Shown here piece by piece: positions 1 to 6,363 of a stretch of DNA of 14,768 bases (the first letter of the stretch is position 1; each line of letters starts with the position of its first letter). The stretch is taken from positions 1 to 14,768 of the forward strand of contig JAEZID010000098.1 of assembly GCA_023416195.1 (NCBI GenBank), read 5' to 3'. Source of the DNA: Pseudomonadota bacterium (GTDB lineage Bacteria; Pseudomonadota; Alphaproteobacteria; Azospirillales; Azospirillaceae). Made by a program: the position numbers and the translations under genes. The notes under the pieces were generated by a model that worked only from the letters and a program-made list of their open reading frames with translations, was not told where the DNA came from and did no database searches.

Positions 1-719
1 TTGACGGTGACGGCCGTCTCGCCGTCCTTGTTGGGGCCGACGCCGCTGACGCTGCCGAAGGTGTAGGTCGTCGTCTTGATGATGTCGTCCTTGTTCTCGG
101 ACGTCGGCGCGATGTTCAGGCGATAGCTGCCGGGCTGAACCGCGCGGCCCTGGTCGTCCTTGAAGTCCCAGTTGACGACATGTCGGGTGCCGGCCTCCGT
201 CTCGCCCTTGACGGAGCGCACGATGCGGTTCTGGCTGTCCAGGATGTCGACGCGCACCGACTTGGCGGCGGTCTCCAGCTCGTAGCCGAGCGGCGCCTGG
301 GTCATGCCCTCGCTGTACTGGAAGGTGTCGCCCTCGAAGACGACGGTGCGGCCGAGATAGGCGAGGTTGGTCGAGGCGGCCGTGGAGCCCTGAAGCTTCA
401 GCAGCCGGTCGAGGCGGCTGTTGGTGCCGATGTTCTGCTCGACGTTGGCGAACTCGACCAGCTGCTTGGTCATGTCGTTCGTGTCCATCGGCTTCAGCGG
501 GTCCTGGTTCTGCATCTGCGTGGTCAGCAGCTTCAGAAAGTGCTCGAAATTGTCACCAAGGCCCTTGGTGGCCACATCCAGCTTCTTCTCGTCCTCGGTC
601 TTGTTCGCGTCGGACGTCTTGTCGGCACCGGACGACTTGCTGGTGTTGCTGGTGTTCTTGGCCGTGCCGTACGGGGTCAGATTCCAGCTGCTGCCGTAGT
701 CGGTGTTGGTCGTGGTCAT
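1..719 (-). CDS. flgD: Flagellar hook assembly (hook cap) protein FlgD, 3' end outside window
   Basis: FlgD caps the growing hook and promotes FlgE polymerisation outside the cell; it leaves through the flagellar type III export system. The reading frame starts at ATG 719-717 and is open to the left edge, giving 239 codons, so the C-terminus is missing. Residues 1-50 are a Ser/Thr/Asn/Lys-rich linker. Residues 61-79 carry the family hallmark FLKLLTTQMQNQDPLKPMD, followed by a TKQLVEFANVEQ stretch, then the beta-rich FlgD Ig-like/tudor part (for example VVNWDFKDDQGRAVQPGSY). It lies 33 bases after fliK, with an AAGGA ribosome-binding site in that gap, so the two are probably co-transcribed. 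The hook gene flgE would be expected further left, but that cannot be seen. Confidence 0.95.
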   Translation of the reverse strand, partial: MTTTNTDYGSSWNLTPYGTAKNTSNTSKSSGADKTSDANKTEDEKKLDVATKGLGDNFEHFLKLLTTQMQNQDPLKPMDTNDMTKQLVEFANVEQNIGTNSRLDRLLKLQGSTAASTNLAYLGRTVVFEGDTFQYSEGMTQAPLGYELETAAKSVRVDILDSQNRIVRSVKGETEAGTRHVVNWDFKDDQGRAVQPGSYRLNIAPTSENKDDIIKTTTYTFGSVSGVGPNKDGETAVTV

Positions 720-752
720 GGCGTTCGTCCTTCGGCTTCAGGCTGGGTCTGG

Positions 753-2507
753 TCAGGCGTGGATATCGACGCGGCCGGGGGCCAGCGTGGCGGTGTAGGC
801 GGCGGTGACATCCTCGACCTCGCCCCCGCCGCCGCCGCGCCGGCCGCGCCGGCCGGAGCCGCCCTGGCGGGCGTCATCCTGGAAAGGATTGCCGCCTTCG
901 CCGCGCAGGCTGAAGTTGAGACTGTTGCTGTCCGCCTTCAGTCCAGCGTCTTGCAAGGCCCGTTCCAGATTTCGGCTGTCGCGCTGGAGAAGTTCGAGGG
1001 TCTGCGCCTTCTCCACCGCGACCATGGCGCTGACGCGGCCGTCCGCCGCGATCTCCAGCCGGATGTCGATGCGGCCCATCTCGACCGGGCGCAGGTTGAT
1101 GGTGAACTGGTCGTTGCCGTCCGACACGTTCTTCTGAATGTGGACGGCCATCTGCTCGTGCACGCCCTGCGGCATGGCGGCCGATCCGCGCGACGGGCGC
1201 AGATGCGCCGTGGCCTGCGGTCCGTCCACGCCCGCGGCGCCGCGCGGCGCTTCCATCGCGCCGACGGCCGGGTGGGCGTTGCTCGGCGCGGCGGCCTCGG
1301 CTGGCTTCGCCATGGCCTGGGCGTCGGCGGCAGCGGCGACGGCGGCCGTGAAGGCGGTCTCGGCCGTGCTCTTCGCCGATTCGCCGGTCTGGGCCGACGG
1401 GGTCTGAAGCTGCGCCAGGGCCGGGTTGCCGCCCTGGTTCTGTCCGTCGCTCCTGGCGCCGGCGTCGCCATCGCCCTTGGCGCCGGACTTGTCCAAACCC
1501 TTCTTCGCGGCGGCGGCCAGCTCGGCCAGATTGCCGGGCAGCGGCGCGTCGTCGTCGGTCTTCGGCAGGACGTCGGCGGCCAGATCGCCCGGCATCGTCT
1601 CCAGCGGGACGGCCTCGCCCGGCTTGACGGCGTGCACCGCCTCCGTCGCCTTCGACGCATCGGCGCCCGCCGCGGCCGCATCCTGTGGAGCCTGCGCCGC
1701 AGCTTGCGCCGCCTGGGCTGCCTGGGCGGCGGCGAGCTGGGCCGCCGGGGTCGCCGGCTGGGCCGCGTTGGCATCGCCGGATATGGCCTTCAGCGCATCG
1801 GCGGCGGCCTGTTCGCTGCCATCGGCCGCGCCCTCGATGCCGAGGGTGGCCGCCTGCTCCGTCATCGCCAGCGCGAAGGCGCCTTCGTCGGTGACGACCT
1901 CGATGGTGGTTTCGGTGATCGTCACCTCGGCGTCGATGACGATGAGTTCGTCGCCTTCGGCCGGATCCTGAGACGCATCATCCTGGACATCGCCGTCCGC
2001 CGCGACCTTGGCGTTGCCGTCCTGCGGCGCCTTTTCCGTTCCGGCGGCCGGAGCGTCCTTGGGGGCGGCGCCCTCGGTCTTCCGGGAGCCGTCCGCCGCA
2101 TCCTTCTTCCCTGCGCGCTCCGCCTTGTCCGCCTTCGGGGCCTGTTGGTCCCGCTGCGGAGCCTCGGCCTTCTCCGGGCGCGGCGGCGTGTCGTCCTTGG
2201 CTTTGGCCTCGGCCTTCGGCTCCGGACGGTCCTTGGCGGGAGGCGGCTCGACCTTTTCCGGCGCGCGCGGGGGCTGCGCGCCGGCATCGACCTGGCGCGG
2301 CTTCGGGCGGTCGGCGCGGACCGGCGCCTTGCGGTCGGCGGCCTCGGCCCGGGCTTGGGCCTCAGCCAGCTCGTGCTTGCGGTTCGCCGCCTCGGTCAGG
2401 ATCCGGTTCATCATCGACGCGAACATGTCGCCCTTCGCGCCGGCCCCCTCCTTCTGGGACAGGCTCTCGAACAGGGACGCCGCCGTGGCGTTCGATTGGA
2501 TTTCCAT
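753..2507 (-). CDS. fliK: Flagellar hook-length control protein FliK
   Basis: FliK is a secreted molecular ruler that measures hook length and switches export from hook to filament substrates. The 584-residue frame starts at ATG 2507-2505, with AGGAA eight bases upstream. Residues 1-60 are an export-type N-terminus. Residues 60-165 are Lys/Pro/Glu/Ala-rich, 170-210 acidic, and 245-285 Ala/Gln-rich (QAAQAAQAAAQAPQ), all low-complexity ruler sequence. The conserved FliK C-terminal domain spans about residues 448-537 (FTINLRPVEMGRIDIRLEIA, then LLQRDSRNLERALQDAGL). A basic/Gly tail (GRRGRRGGGGG) follows. Only the C-terminal domain is diagnostic; the rest shows the compositional bias usual in this family. 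A long open frame on the opposite strand is a GC-bias shadow. Confidence 0.93.
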   Translation of the reverse strand: MEIQSNATAASLFESLSQKEGAGAKGDMFASMMNRILTEAANRKHELAEAQARAEAADRKAPVRADRPKPRQVDAGAQPPRAPEKVEPPPAKDRPEPKAEAKAKDDTPPRPEKAEAPQRDQQAPKADKAERAGKKDAADGSRKTEGAAPKDAPAAGTEKAPQDGNAKVAADGDVQDDASQDPAEGDELIVIDAEVTITETTIEVVTDEGAFALAMTEQAATLGIEGAADGSEQAAADALKAISGDANAAQPATPAAQLAAAQAAQAAQAAAQAPQDAAAAGADASKATEAVHAVKPGEAVPLETMPGDLAADVLPKTDDDAPLPGNLAELAAAAKKGLDKSGAKGDGDAGARSDGQNQGGNPALAQLQTPSAQTGESAKSTAETAFTAAVAAAADAQAMAKPAEAAAPSNAHPAVGAMEAPRGAAGVDGPQATAHLRPSRGSAAMPQGVHEQMAVHIQKNVSDGNDQFTINLRPVEMGRIDIRLEIAADGRVSAMVAVEKAQTLELLQRDSRNLERALQDAGLKADSNSLNFSLRGEGGNPFQDDARQGGSGRRGRRGGGGGEVEDVTAAYTATLAPGRVDIHA

Positions 2508-2511
2508 GGGA

Positions 2512-2520
2512 CGGATTCCT
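2512..2520 (-). promoter_or_regulatory. Ribosome-binding site of fliK
   Basis: On the minus strand AGGAATCC stands just before ATG 2507-2505 with spacing suited to initiation, which supports that start. Confidence 0.6.
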
Positions 2521-2547
2521 CAAGGCTGCGATGCGCACGCCTTCTCT

Positions 2548-2564
2548 AGCAACTCTCGGGCCAA
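2548..2564 (-). promoter_or_regulatory. Sigma-54 promoter of fliK-flgD
   Basis: The minus strand reads TTGGCCCGAGAGTTGCT. This is the -24 element TGGCCCG, a 4-base gap and the -12 element TTGCT, with exact GG-N10-GC spacing. It matches the sigma-54 consensus TGGC(A/C)CG-N4-TTGC(A/T) in full. The predicted transcript start near 2537 leaves a leader of about 30 bases to fliK. RpoN-dependent hook genes are normal in alphaproteobacteria. Confidence 0.85.
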
Positions 2565-2622
2565 ATTCGGCGGGGTGCGGAGCCTGGAATTTCCAAGGGC
2601 CGCGCCGCCCGTGGGCGGGAAG

Positions 2623-2661
2623 CCCGGCAGTTCCGGCCGCTGGGCGGCAAATTCCGCCGGG
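2623..2661. promoter_or_regulatory. Candidate activator sites upstream of the fliK promoter
   Basis: Two CGGCA-type motifs stand side by side: CCCGGCAGTTCCGG at 2623-2636 and the palindrome GGCGGCAAATTCCGCC at 2643-2658. They lie about 60-100 bases upstream of the -24 element of the fliK sigma-54 promoter, where an enhancer-binding protein would bind. Similar motifs precede flgI and flgF. Assignment to a FlbD-like activator is inference. Confidence 0.45.
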
Positions 2662-2692
2662 TGGGGGGTGCTTCTTGCCGCGTCGGCGTCCC

Positions 2693-2725
2693 AAAAGAAA
2701 AGGGCCGCTGCGCCGGCGGCCCTTT
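2693..2725 (-). terminator. Intrinsic terminator after the flgI-flgJ-FlgN-like unit
   Basis: Inverted arms AAAAGGGCCGC/GCGGCCCTTT (arms at 2701-2708 and 2716-2723 plus A/T extension) enclose a 7-base loop. On the minus strand the stem is followed by TTTTCTTTT. The hairpin begins 28 bases after the stop of the FlgN-like gene, so it closes this transcription unit and separates it from the fliK promoter. Confidence 0.85.
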
Positions 2726-2752
2726 GGGTCGGACGAATGATGCGTTCAGAGG

Positions 2753-3271
2753 CTACAGCTGGGTGTTCAGCGTCGCGGCGTTCGCCTGGCCGCGCGGTGG
2801 GGGGCCGTAGGCGCTGGCGGGGGAGGCGGCGGAGCTGTAGGCCACCGTGGTGACCTGCCGCGCGCGGTTGATCGCGCCGACCACCGTGTCCACCAGAACC
2901 TTCTGCGCGGCCCCGTTGCGTTGCAGGACCTCCGCGTTCTCGGCGGAGGCCTCGTACAGCGCGCGGGTCGCCTCGCGCAGCTTGCCCTTGATCTCGTCCG
3001 GCAGCTTCGCCATGCCGTCGCGGTCCACGCGCAGCATGCGCGAGACCTCTTCATAGACCAGCATCATCGGCTGCTTCTCATTGGCCAGCCGGGCCAGTTC
3101 CGCCGCGCCGCATCGGCGCAGGACGGCGGCGCTCTCCCGCCGCAGATGGGCGCTCATCCGGCCCATCAGGTCGATCAGCGCGACCGCGCGCTCCTCGGCG
3201 TTCCGGGGCAGGTTCGGCGGCGGGCCGGCTTTCTTTTCCGGCTGCGGAAAACGGACGTCAACCTTGTCCAT
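2753..3271 (-). CDS. FlgN-like flagellar export chaperone (putative)
   Basis: This 172-residue protein is the last gene of the flgI unit. It is largely alpha-helical by sequence. After a Pro-rich N-terminus come long amphipathic helices (ERAVALIDLMGRMSAHLRRE; LPDEIKGKLREATRALYEAS), then a segment with the pattern NAEVLQRNGAAQKVLVDTVVGAI and a flexible tail containing SAYGPPPRG. Length, helical pattern and the late Asn/Leu-rich segment with Tyr-Gly-Pro tail resemble FlgN, the chaperone for the hook-filament junction proteins FlgK and FlgL. Its start ATG 3271-3269 lies inside the 3' end of flgJ (14-base overlap), with a strong GGAGGG site. A different small helical basal-body accessory protein cannot be excluded. 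The flagellar role is fairly sure from context, the FlgN identity less so. Confidence 0.62.
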   Translation of the reverse strand: MDKVDVRFPQPEKKAGPPPNLPRNAEERAVALIDLMGRMSAHLRRESAAVLRRCGAAELARLANEKQPMMLVYEEVSRMLRVDRDGMAKLPDEIKGKLREATRALYEASAENAEVLQRNGAAQKVLVDTVVGAINRARQVTTVAYSSAASPASAYGPPPRGQANAATLNTQL

Positions 3272-3644
3272 GGCTGCCCTCCTGTGCGCGCAGAAGCTCG
3301 CGGTAAACCTGATCGGCGATGCCCAGCCCGCCGCGTTTGGTGACCTGCTTGCCGTATTGCTCGGTCAGCATCGACCGGAACATCTCCTCGCCCTGGCCGC
3401 CGCCGAAGGTGTCGTCCACCGGGATGCCGTCGAACATGTGACCCAGCATCTGGTTCACGAACATGCTCTCGAACTCGGTGGCGGACTGGCGGATCTTGGC
3501 GCGCACGCCGGGATCGACCTTGCTCTCGTCCAGGTCCGCCCGAACCTGCGTGCGGGCGTGGCCTCCCTGGTTCTGTAGGGCGCGTTCCGCCAGCGCCGGA
3601 ATGCGCGGGGCCGGAAGGCTGGGAAGGGAAAGGGCCGTGTCCAT
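3258..3644 (-). CDS. flgJ: Single-domain FlgJ/CheL rod-binding protein
   Basis: This 128-residue protein matches the N-terminal rod-binding domain of FlgJ, which assists rod assembly in the periplasm. The core is residues 53-115: SATEFESMFVNQMLGHMFDG, then GGGQGEEMFRSMLTEQYGK, then GGLGIADQVYREL. The muramidase half found in enteric FlgJ is absent, as is usual in alphaproteobacteria, where another enzyme such as a lytic transglycosylase must open the peptidoglycan. The start ATG 3644-3642 overlaps the flgI stop by one base (TGATG), which implies translational coupling. The 3' end overlaps the FlgN-like gene by 14 bases. Confidence 0.9.
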   Translation of the reverse strand: MDTALSLPSLPAPRIPALAERALQNQGGHARTQVRADLDESKVDPGVRAKIRQSATEFESMFVNQMLGHMFDGIPVDDTFGGGQGEEMFRSMLTEQYGKQVTKRGGLGIADQVYRELLRAQEGSHGQG

Positions 3645-4795
3645 CAGATCACCTCGATATCGGCTTGCAGGGCGCCGGCGGCTTTGACCGATTGCAGGAT
3701 CGAGATCATGTCGCGCGGACCCACGCCAAGCGCATTCAAGGATTGTACCAACTCCTGAAGCGTCACCCCGGACTGCATCACGGCGAGGCGGTTGTTGGAC
3801 TGCTCGTCCACCTGGATGTCGGTGCGCGGCACCACGGCGGTCTCGCCCTGGCTGAAGGGGCCGGGCTGGCTGACCTGCGGAGTCTCGGTGACGCGGATGG
3901 TCAGGTTGCCCTGGGCGATGGCGACGGTGGAAATCCGCACGTTCTCGCCCATCACGATGACGCCGGACTTCTCGTCCACCACCACGCGGGCGACCTGATC
4001 GGGGGTGACGCGCAGCTGCTCGATCTCGGTGATCAGGCCGACGATGTCGCCGCGCCGCACCTCCGGCACGGTCAGCAGGACCGACGACGGGTCGGTGGCC
4101 TGCGCCATGTTGCCGCGCAGCTGCGTGTTGATGGCGACCGCCACGCGCTGGGCGGTGGTGAAGTCGGGGTTGCGCAGCGACAGGCGCAGCACCGGCATTT
4201 CGGCCAGAGCGAACTGGATCTCGCGCTCCACGATGGCGCCCGACGCGATGCGGCCGGAGGTCGGCACGCCGCGCGTGACGCTGGCGCCCTGGCCCTGGGC
4301 GGAGAAGCCGGACACGGCGATCGGCCCCTGGCCGACGGCGTAGACCTCGCCATCGGCACCCAGCAGCGGCGTGACCAGCAGCGTGCCGCCCAGCAGGCTC
4401 TTGGAATCGCCCATGGCCGACACGGTTATGTCGATGCGCGTGCCCTGTGCGGCGTAGGGCGGCAGCGTCGCCGTCACCATCACCGCCGCCACGTTCTTGG
4501 TGCGCAGGTTGGTGCCGCGGGTGTTGACGCCCATCCGTTCCAGCATGCCGACGAGGCTCTGCTCGGTGAAGGGGGAGTTGTTGAGGCTGTCGCCCGTGCC
4601 GTTCAGGCCGACCACGAGGCCGTAGCCGATCAGCATGTTGTCGCGCACGCCCTCCACGTCGACGACGTCCTTGATCCGGGCCGACGAGGCGCCGGCCGGC
4701 TGCGGCAGCGCCAGCAGGGCGGCGAACAGCACTGCGGCGACGGCGTTGGCGACGGTACGGAACAGCGGCGGGAAGGCGGTGGTCTTGGTCGGCAT
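3644..4795 (-). CDS. flgI: Flagellar P-ring protein FlgI
   Basis: FlgI forms the periplasmic P-ring, the bushing around the rod in the peptidoglycan layer. I take the start at ATG 4795-4793, giving 383 residues, because GAGGAG lies at a good distance upstream and a Sec signal peptide follows directly: basic N-terminus, hydrophobic core about residues 15-32, cleavage near AGA-S at 36. The open frame extends further upstream but would bury the signal peptide. Mature FlgI signatures are ARIKDVVDVEGVRDNMLIGYG, NGTGDSLNNSPFTEQSL, MLERMGVN and SLLGGTLLVTPLLGADG. The conserved C-terminus reads LNALGVGPRDMISILQSVKAAGALQADIEVI. It heads a three-gene unit with flgJ and the FlgN-like gene. Folding of FlgI depends on FlgA, which is also encoded in this window. 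Confidence 0.97.
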   Translation of the reverse strand: MPTKTTAFPPLFRTVANAVAAVLFAALLALPQPAGASSARIKDVVDVEGVRDNMLIGYGLVVGLNGTGDSLNNSPFTEQSLVGMLERMGVNTRGTNLRTKNVAAVMVTATLPPYAAQGTRIDITVSAMGDSKSLLGGTLLVTPLLGADGEVYAVGQGPIAVSGFSAQGQGASVTRGVPTSGRIASGAIVEREIQFALAEMPVLRLSLRNPDFTTAQRVAVAINTQLRGNMAQATDPSSVLLTVPEVRRGDIVGLITEIEQLRVTPDQVARVVVDEKSGVIVMGENVRISTVAIAQGNLTIRVTETPQVSQPGPFSQGETAVVPRTDIQVDEQSNNRLAVMQSGVTLQELVQSLNALGVGPRDMISILQSVKAAGALQADIEVI

Positions 4796-4829
4796 GACGG
4801 GAACACTCCTCAACGGACGCCGAAGCCCA

Positions 4830-4845
4830 TACAAAAGCCGTGCCA
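4830..4845 (-). promoter_or_regulatory. Sigma-54-like promoter of flgI
   Basis: The minus strand reads TGGCACGGCTTTTGTA. The -24 element TGGCACG is perfect, the 4-base gap is right and the -12 element is TTGTA instead of TTGCA. The predicted start near 4820 leaves a leader of about 25 bases containing the GAGGAG ribosome-binding site. The C-to-T change in the usually invariant -12 GC could weaken the promoter. Confidence 0.62.
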
Positions 4846-4930
4846 CGGCGCGAATCGGGTGAATTCGCCGGTTCCCGTGCTGTTGTCCGGAAAATGGCAC
4901 CGCCGGAACCCGCTCCCCGTCACAGGGAAG

Positions 4931-4959
4931 CGGCAATTTTTGCCCAATTGCGGCAAGCC
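4931..4959. promoter_or_regulatory. Candidate activator site between flgI and fliX
   Basis: CGGCAATTTTTGCCC (4931-4945, GGCAA/TTGCC arms around TTT) is followed by a half copy CGGCAAGCC (4951-4959). It lies about 90-110 bases upstream of the flgI -24 element and about 65-90 bases before the fliX start, so it could act on both divergent genes. The family resemblance to the sites near fliK and flgF is visible; the regulator is inferred. Confidence 0.45.
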
Positions 4960-4988
4960 TTGACCAGATGTTAAGGTTGTTCCATCTA
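4960..4988 (+). promoter_or_regulatory. Possible sigma-70 promoter of fliX
   Basis: TTGACC at 4960-4965 and CATCTA at 4983-4988 are 17 bases apart, 35 bases before the fliX start. The -35 is good and the -10 is poor. The stretch also contains TTAAGG, half of a CtrA-type box, without a second half at the expected distance. Confidence 0.3.
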
Positions 4989-5023
4989 CAGTACGAGCAT
5001 TACCGAAACCGGTTGCACGGAAC

Positions 5024-5440
5024 ATGAAAGTCGAAGGCCCCGGAAATCTTCGCGGCAGCTCCTCGGTCCGCCGTACCGGCAAGACCGATGGTGCGTCCGG
5101 CGGGACGTTCGCCAAGCAGCTCGTCGGCGAGACGAGCAGCACGGCCGGCGTCCACGCGGCTGCGCCGCTGGCCGGCATCGCCAGTGTCCTGGCGTTGCAG
5201 GAGGTCGACGACGCGACGGCGCGCGCCTCGCGCGGCAAGATGCGCGCCGAGGAAATGCTCGACAAGCTGGAGGAGATCCAGCACGGTCTGCTGTCCGGCA
5301 CCCTGCCGGCGCAGAAGCTGATGGATCTCGCCAAAGTGATCCAGTCGCGCCGCGTCCATGTGGACGATCCGCAGCTGGCCGACATTCTCGACCAGATCGA
5401 TCTGCGTGCGCAGGTCGAGCTGGCAAAGCTCACCTCTTGA
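5024..5440 (+). CDS. fliX: Flagellar assembly regulator FliX
   Basis: FliX couples completion of early basal-body assembly to activity of the sigma-54 activator FlbD; this role is established in Caulobacter. The 138-residue protein begins MKVEGPGNLR, has a disordered Ser/Thr/Gly-rich N-terminal third, then the family motif FAKQLVGETS and a hydrophobic ASVLALQEVDDATARASRGK segment. The conserved helical C-terminus reads RAEEMLDKLEEIQHGLLSGTLPA, then ILDQIDLRAQVELAKL. Length is normal for the family. Divergent pairing with flgI is the arrangement known from Caulobacter. Having fliX beside sigma-54 promoters supports a FlbD-like regulon here, although flbD itself is not in the window. Confidence 0.92.
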   Translation: MKVEGPGNLRGSSSVRRTGKTDGASGGTFAKQLVGETSSTAGVHAAAPLAGIASVLALQEVDDATARASRGKMRAEEMLDKLEEIQHGLLSGTLPAQKLMDLAKVIQSRRVHVDDPQLADILDQIDLRAQVELAKLTS

Positions 5441-5539
5441 CCGGCCTCCGGTCCAGGCCGTTCGGCCAGGGTCGGCCCGGCGTTATAAAACTCCGCTTCT
5501 CCAAGGGCTTGTTCCGGTGTCGTGGGGCCAACCGCAGGG

Positions 5540-5568
5540 TTGCGGTCGGCGAAGCGCCTACCTATACT
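5540..5568 (+). promoter_or_regulatory. Sigma-70 type promoter of dksA
   Basis: TTGCGG (5540-5545) and TATACT (5563-5568) are separated by exactly 17 bases. The predicted start near 5575 leaves a leader of about 35 bases before the dksA ATG. This housekeeping-type promoter makes dksA independent of fliX. Confidence 0.75.
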
Positions 5569-5609
5569 CCGCGCCGCCCGGATCACCCTTTTGCGTTGGA
5601 TGCTCTCGG

Positions 5610-6029
5610 ATGACGTCGCCGCTCCTGCCTAAGAACTACACGCCCTCGGAAGACGAGGAGTTCATGAACCCCGTCATGCGGGAGTATTTCCGCCAGAAGC
5701 TGCTGCGCTGGCGCGCCGAGCTGCTGGCGGAGTCCAACGAGACGCTGAACAGCCTCCAGGAAGGCGGCATTCAGGAACCGGACATCGCCGACCGCGCGTC
5801 GGCCGAGACCGACCGGGCCCTGGAGCTGCGCACCCGCGACCGAGAGCGCAAGCTGATCTCCAAGATCGACGCGGCTCTGGAACGGATCCAGGACGGCAGC
5901 TACGGCTATTGCGAGGAGACGGGCGAGCCCATCTCCGTCCGCCGTCTCGACGCCCGCCCCATCGCGACGCTGAGCCTGGAAGCCCAGGAACGGCACGAGC
6001 GCATGGAACGCACCCAGCGCGACGACTGA
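5610..6029 (+). CDS. dksA: RNA polymerase-binding transcription factor DksA, single-cysteine alphaproteobacterial type
   Basis: DksA enters the secondary channel of RNA polymerase and, with ppGpp, resets transcription of rRNA and stress genes. I start at ATG 5610 (139 residues); no in-frame start codon lies shortly upstream, and the N-terminus LPKNYTPSEDEEFMNP is typical. The coiled coil spans about residues 25-95, with the tip motif D58-x-x-D61-x-A63 intact. The globular end reads YGYCEETGEPISVRRLDARPIATLSLEAQERHE. Only Cys101 of the four zinc-binding cysteines of E. coli DksA remains, as in other alphaproteobacterial and zinc-independent DksA proteins, so it probably folds without zinc. It has its own promoter and terminator and is not a structural flagellar gene. 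Confidence 0.95.
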   Translation: MTSPLLPKNYTPSEDEEFMNPVMREYFRQKLLRWRAELLAESNETLNSLQEGGIQEPDIADRASAETDRALELRTRDRERKLISKIDAALERIQDGSYGYCEETGEPISVRRLDARPIATLSLEAQERHERMERTQRDD

Positions 6030-6052
6030 CGCGCCGGGCAAGGTCCGCACGA

Positions 6053-6098
6053 ATCGAAAAGGCCTCCCACCGATCCAGGCGGGGGGCCTTTCGATTTT
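6053..6098 (+). terminator. Intrinsic terminator after dksA
   Basis: Arms ATCGAAA-AGGCCTCCC and GGGGGGCC-TTTCGAT form a long stem (6053-6059 pairs with 6089-6095) and are followed by TTT on the plus strand. It begins 23 bases after the dksA stop. Confidence 0.8.
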
Positions 6099-6226
6099 GG
6101 GATGTGCCCGTGCTCCGGCCATGACGGCTTGCTCTGGCGAGCTTCATGCTCGCCGAGGCGATGTCGCTTCATCCCGGTGCGCATTCATGTGCGTCGATTG
6201 CTCGGTCAGAGCCTTTGGCAAGCATG

Positions 6227-6248
6227 AAAAGCCCGCCTTGCGGCGGGC
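6227..6248 (-). terminator. Probable intrinsic terminator on the minus strand
   Basis: The stem GCCCGCC-TTGC-GGCGGGC (6231-6248) is followed on the minus strand by TTTT (complement of 6227-6230). It lies about 115 bases beyond the stop of the RTX-DUF5648 gene and is the first hairpin with a U-tract after that gene. Confidence 0.6.
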
Positions 6249-6329
6249 CTTGGTATCGGCTGCGACCACCGACGCGCGGGCACAGGCCCGCGGAACCAGG
6301 CAAGCGGACGCTTGCGCCGGTGATTGAAG

Positions 6330-6355
6330 CCCGGTGATCGGTTCCGATCACCGGG
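6330..6355. repeat. Perfect 12-base stem with 2-base loop after the RTX gene
   Basis: CCCGGTGATCGG, TT, then CCGATCACCGGG. It starts 8 bases beyond the RTX stop codon on the minus strand but has no clear U-tract, so it may protect the mRNA 3' end or form part of a compound terminator. Confidence 0.7.
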
Positions 6356-6363
6356 ATTTGGAA

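Larger units (their letters stand above)
6099..6363 (-). ncRNA. Gene-free, hairpin-rich region; possible structured 3' UTR or small RNA
   Basis: No credible coding frame is present between dksA and the RTX gene. The stretch holds five perfect short inverted repeats: GGCGAGC/GCTCGCC (6136-6154), GCCCGCC/GGCGGGC (6231-6248), CGCGGGC/GCCCGCG (6275-6292), GCAAGCG/CGCTTGC (6300-6315) and a 12-base stem CCCGGTGATCGG/CCGATCACCGGG (6330-6355). Read on the minus strand, four stems follow the RTX stop and the last is followed by TTTT, as in an intrinsic terminator. It may be the 3' UTR of the RTX gene, a processed small RNA, or a cluster of terminators. No tRNA or known RNA family was recognised. Confidence 0.35.

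Noticed and set aside
180..2549. 789-codon open frame on the plus strand opposite fliK and flgD
   Set aside because: It is antisense to fliK and flgD, shows Arg/Gly/Leu-rich shadow composition with no domain, and the minus-strand proteins carry clear family motifs.
4895..4910. TGGCACCGCCGGAACC as a sigma-54 promoter for fliX
   Set aside because: The -24 part is good but the -12 part (GAACC) lacks GC, and it lies about 115 bases from the gene.
3665..4963. 432-codon plus-strand frame opposite flgI
   Set aside because: His/Gly/Asp/Arg-rich shadow of a high-GC gene; flgI on the other strand is certain.
4970..4985. CtrA box upstream of fliX (TTAAGG)
   Set aside because: There is only one TTAA half; the second half at seven bases is absent.
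6097..6327. Small plus-strand frame of 76 codons after dksA
   Set aside because: It starts inside the dksA terminator region, runs through four hairpins, and has no ribosome-binding site or recognisable protein features.
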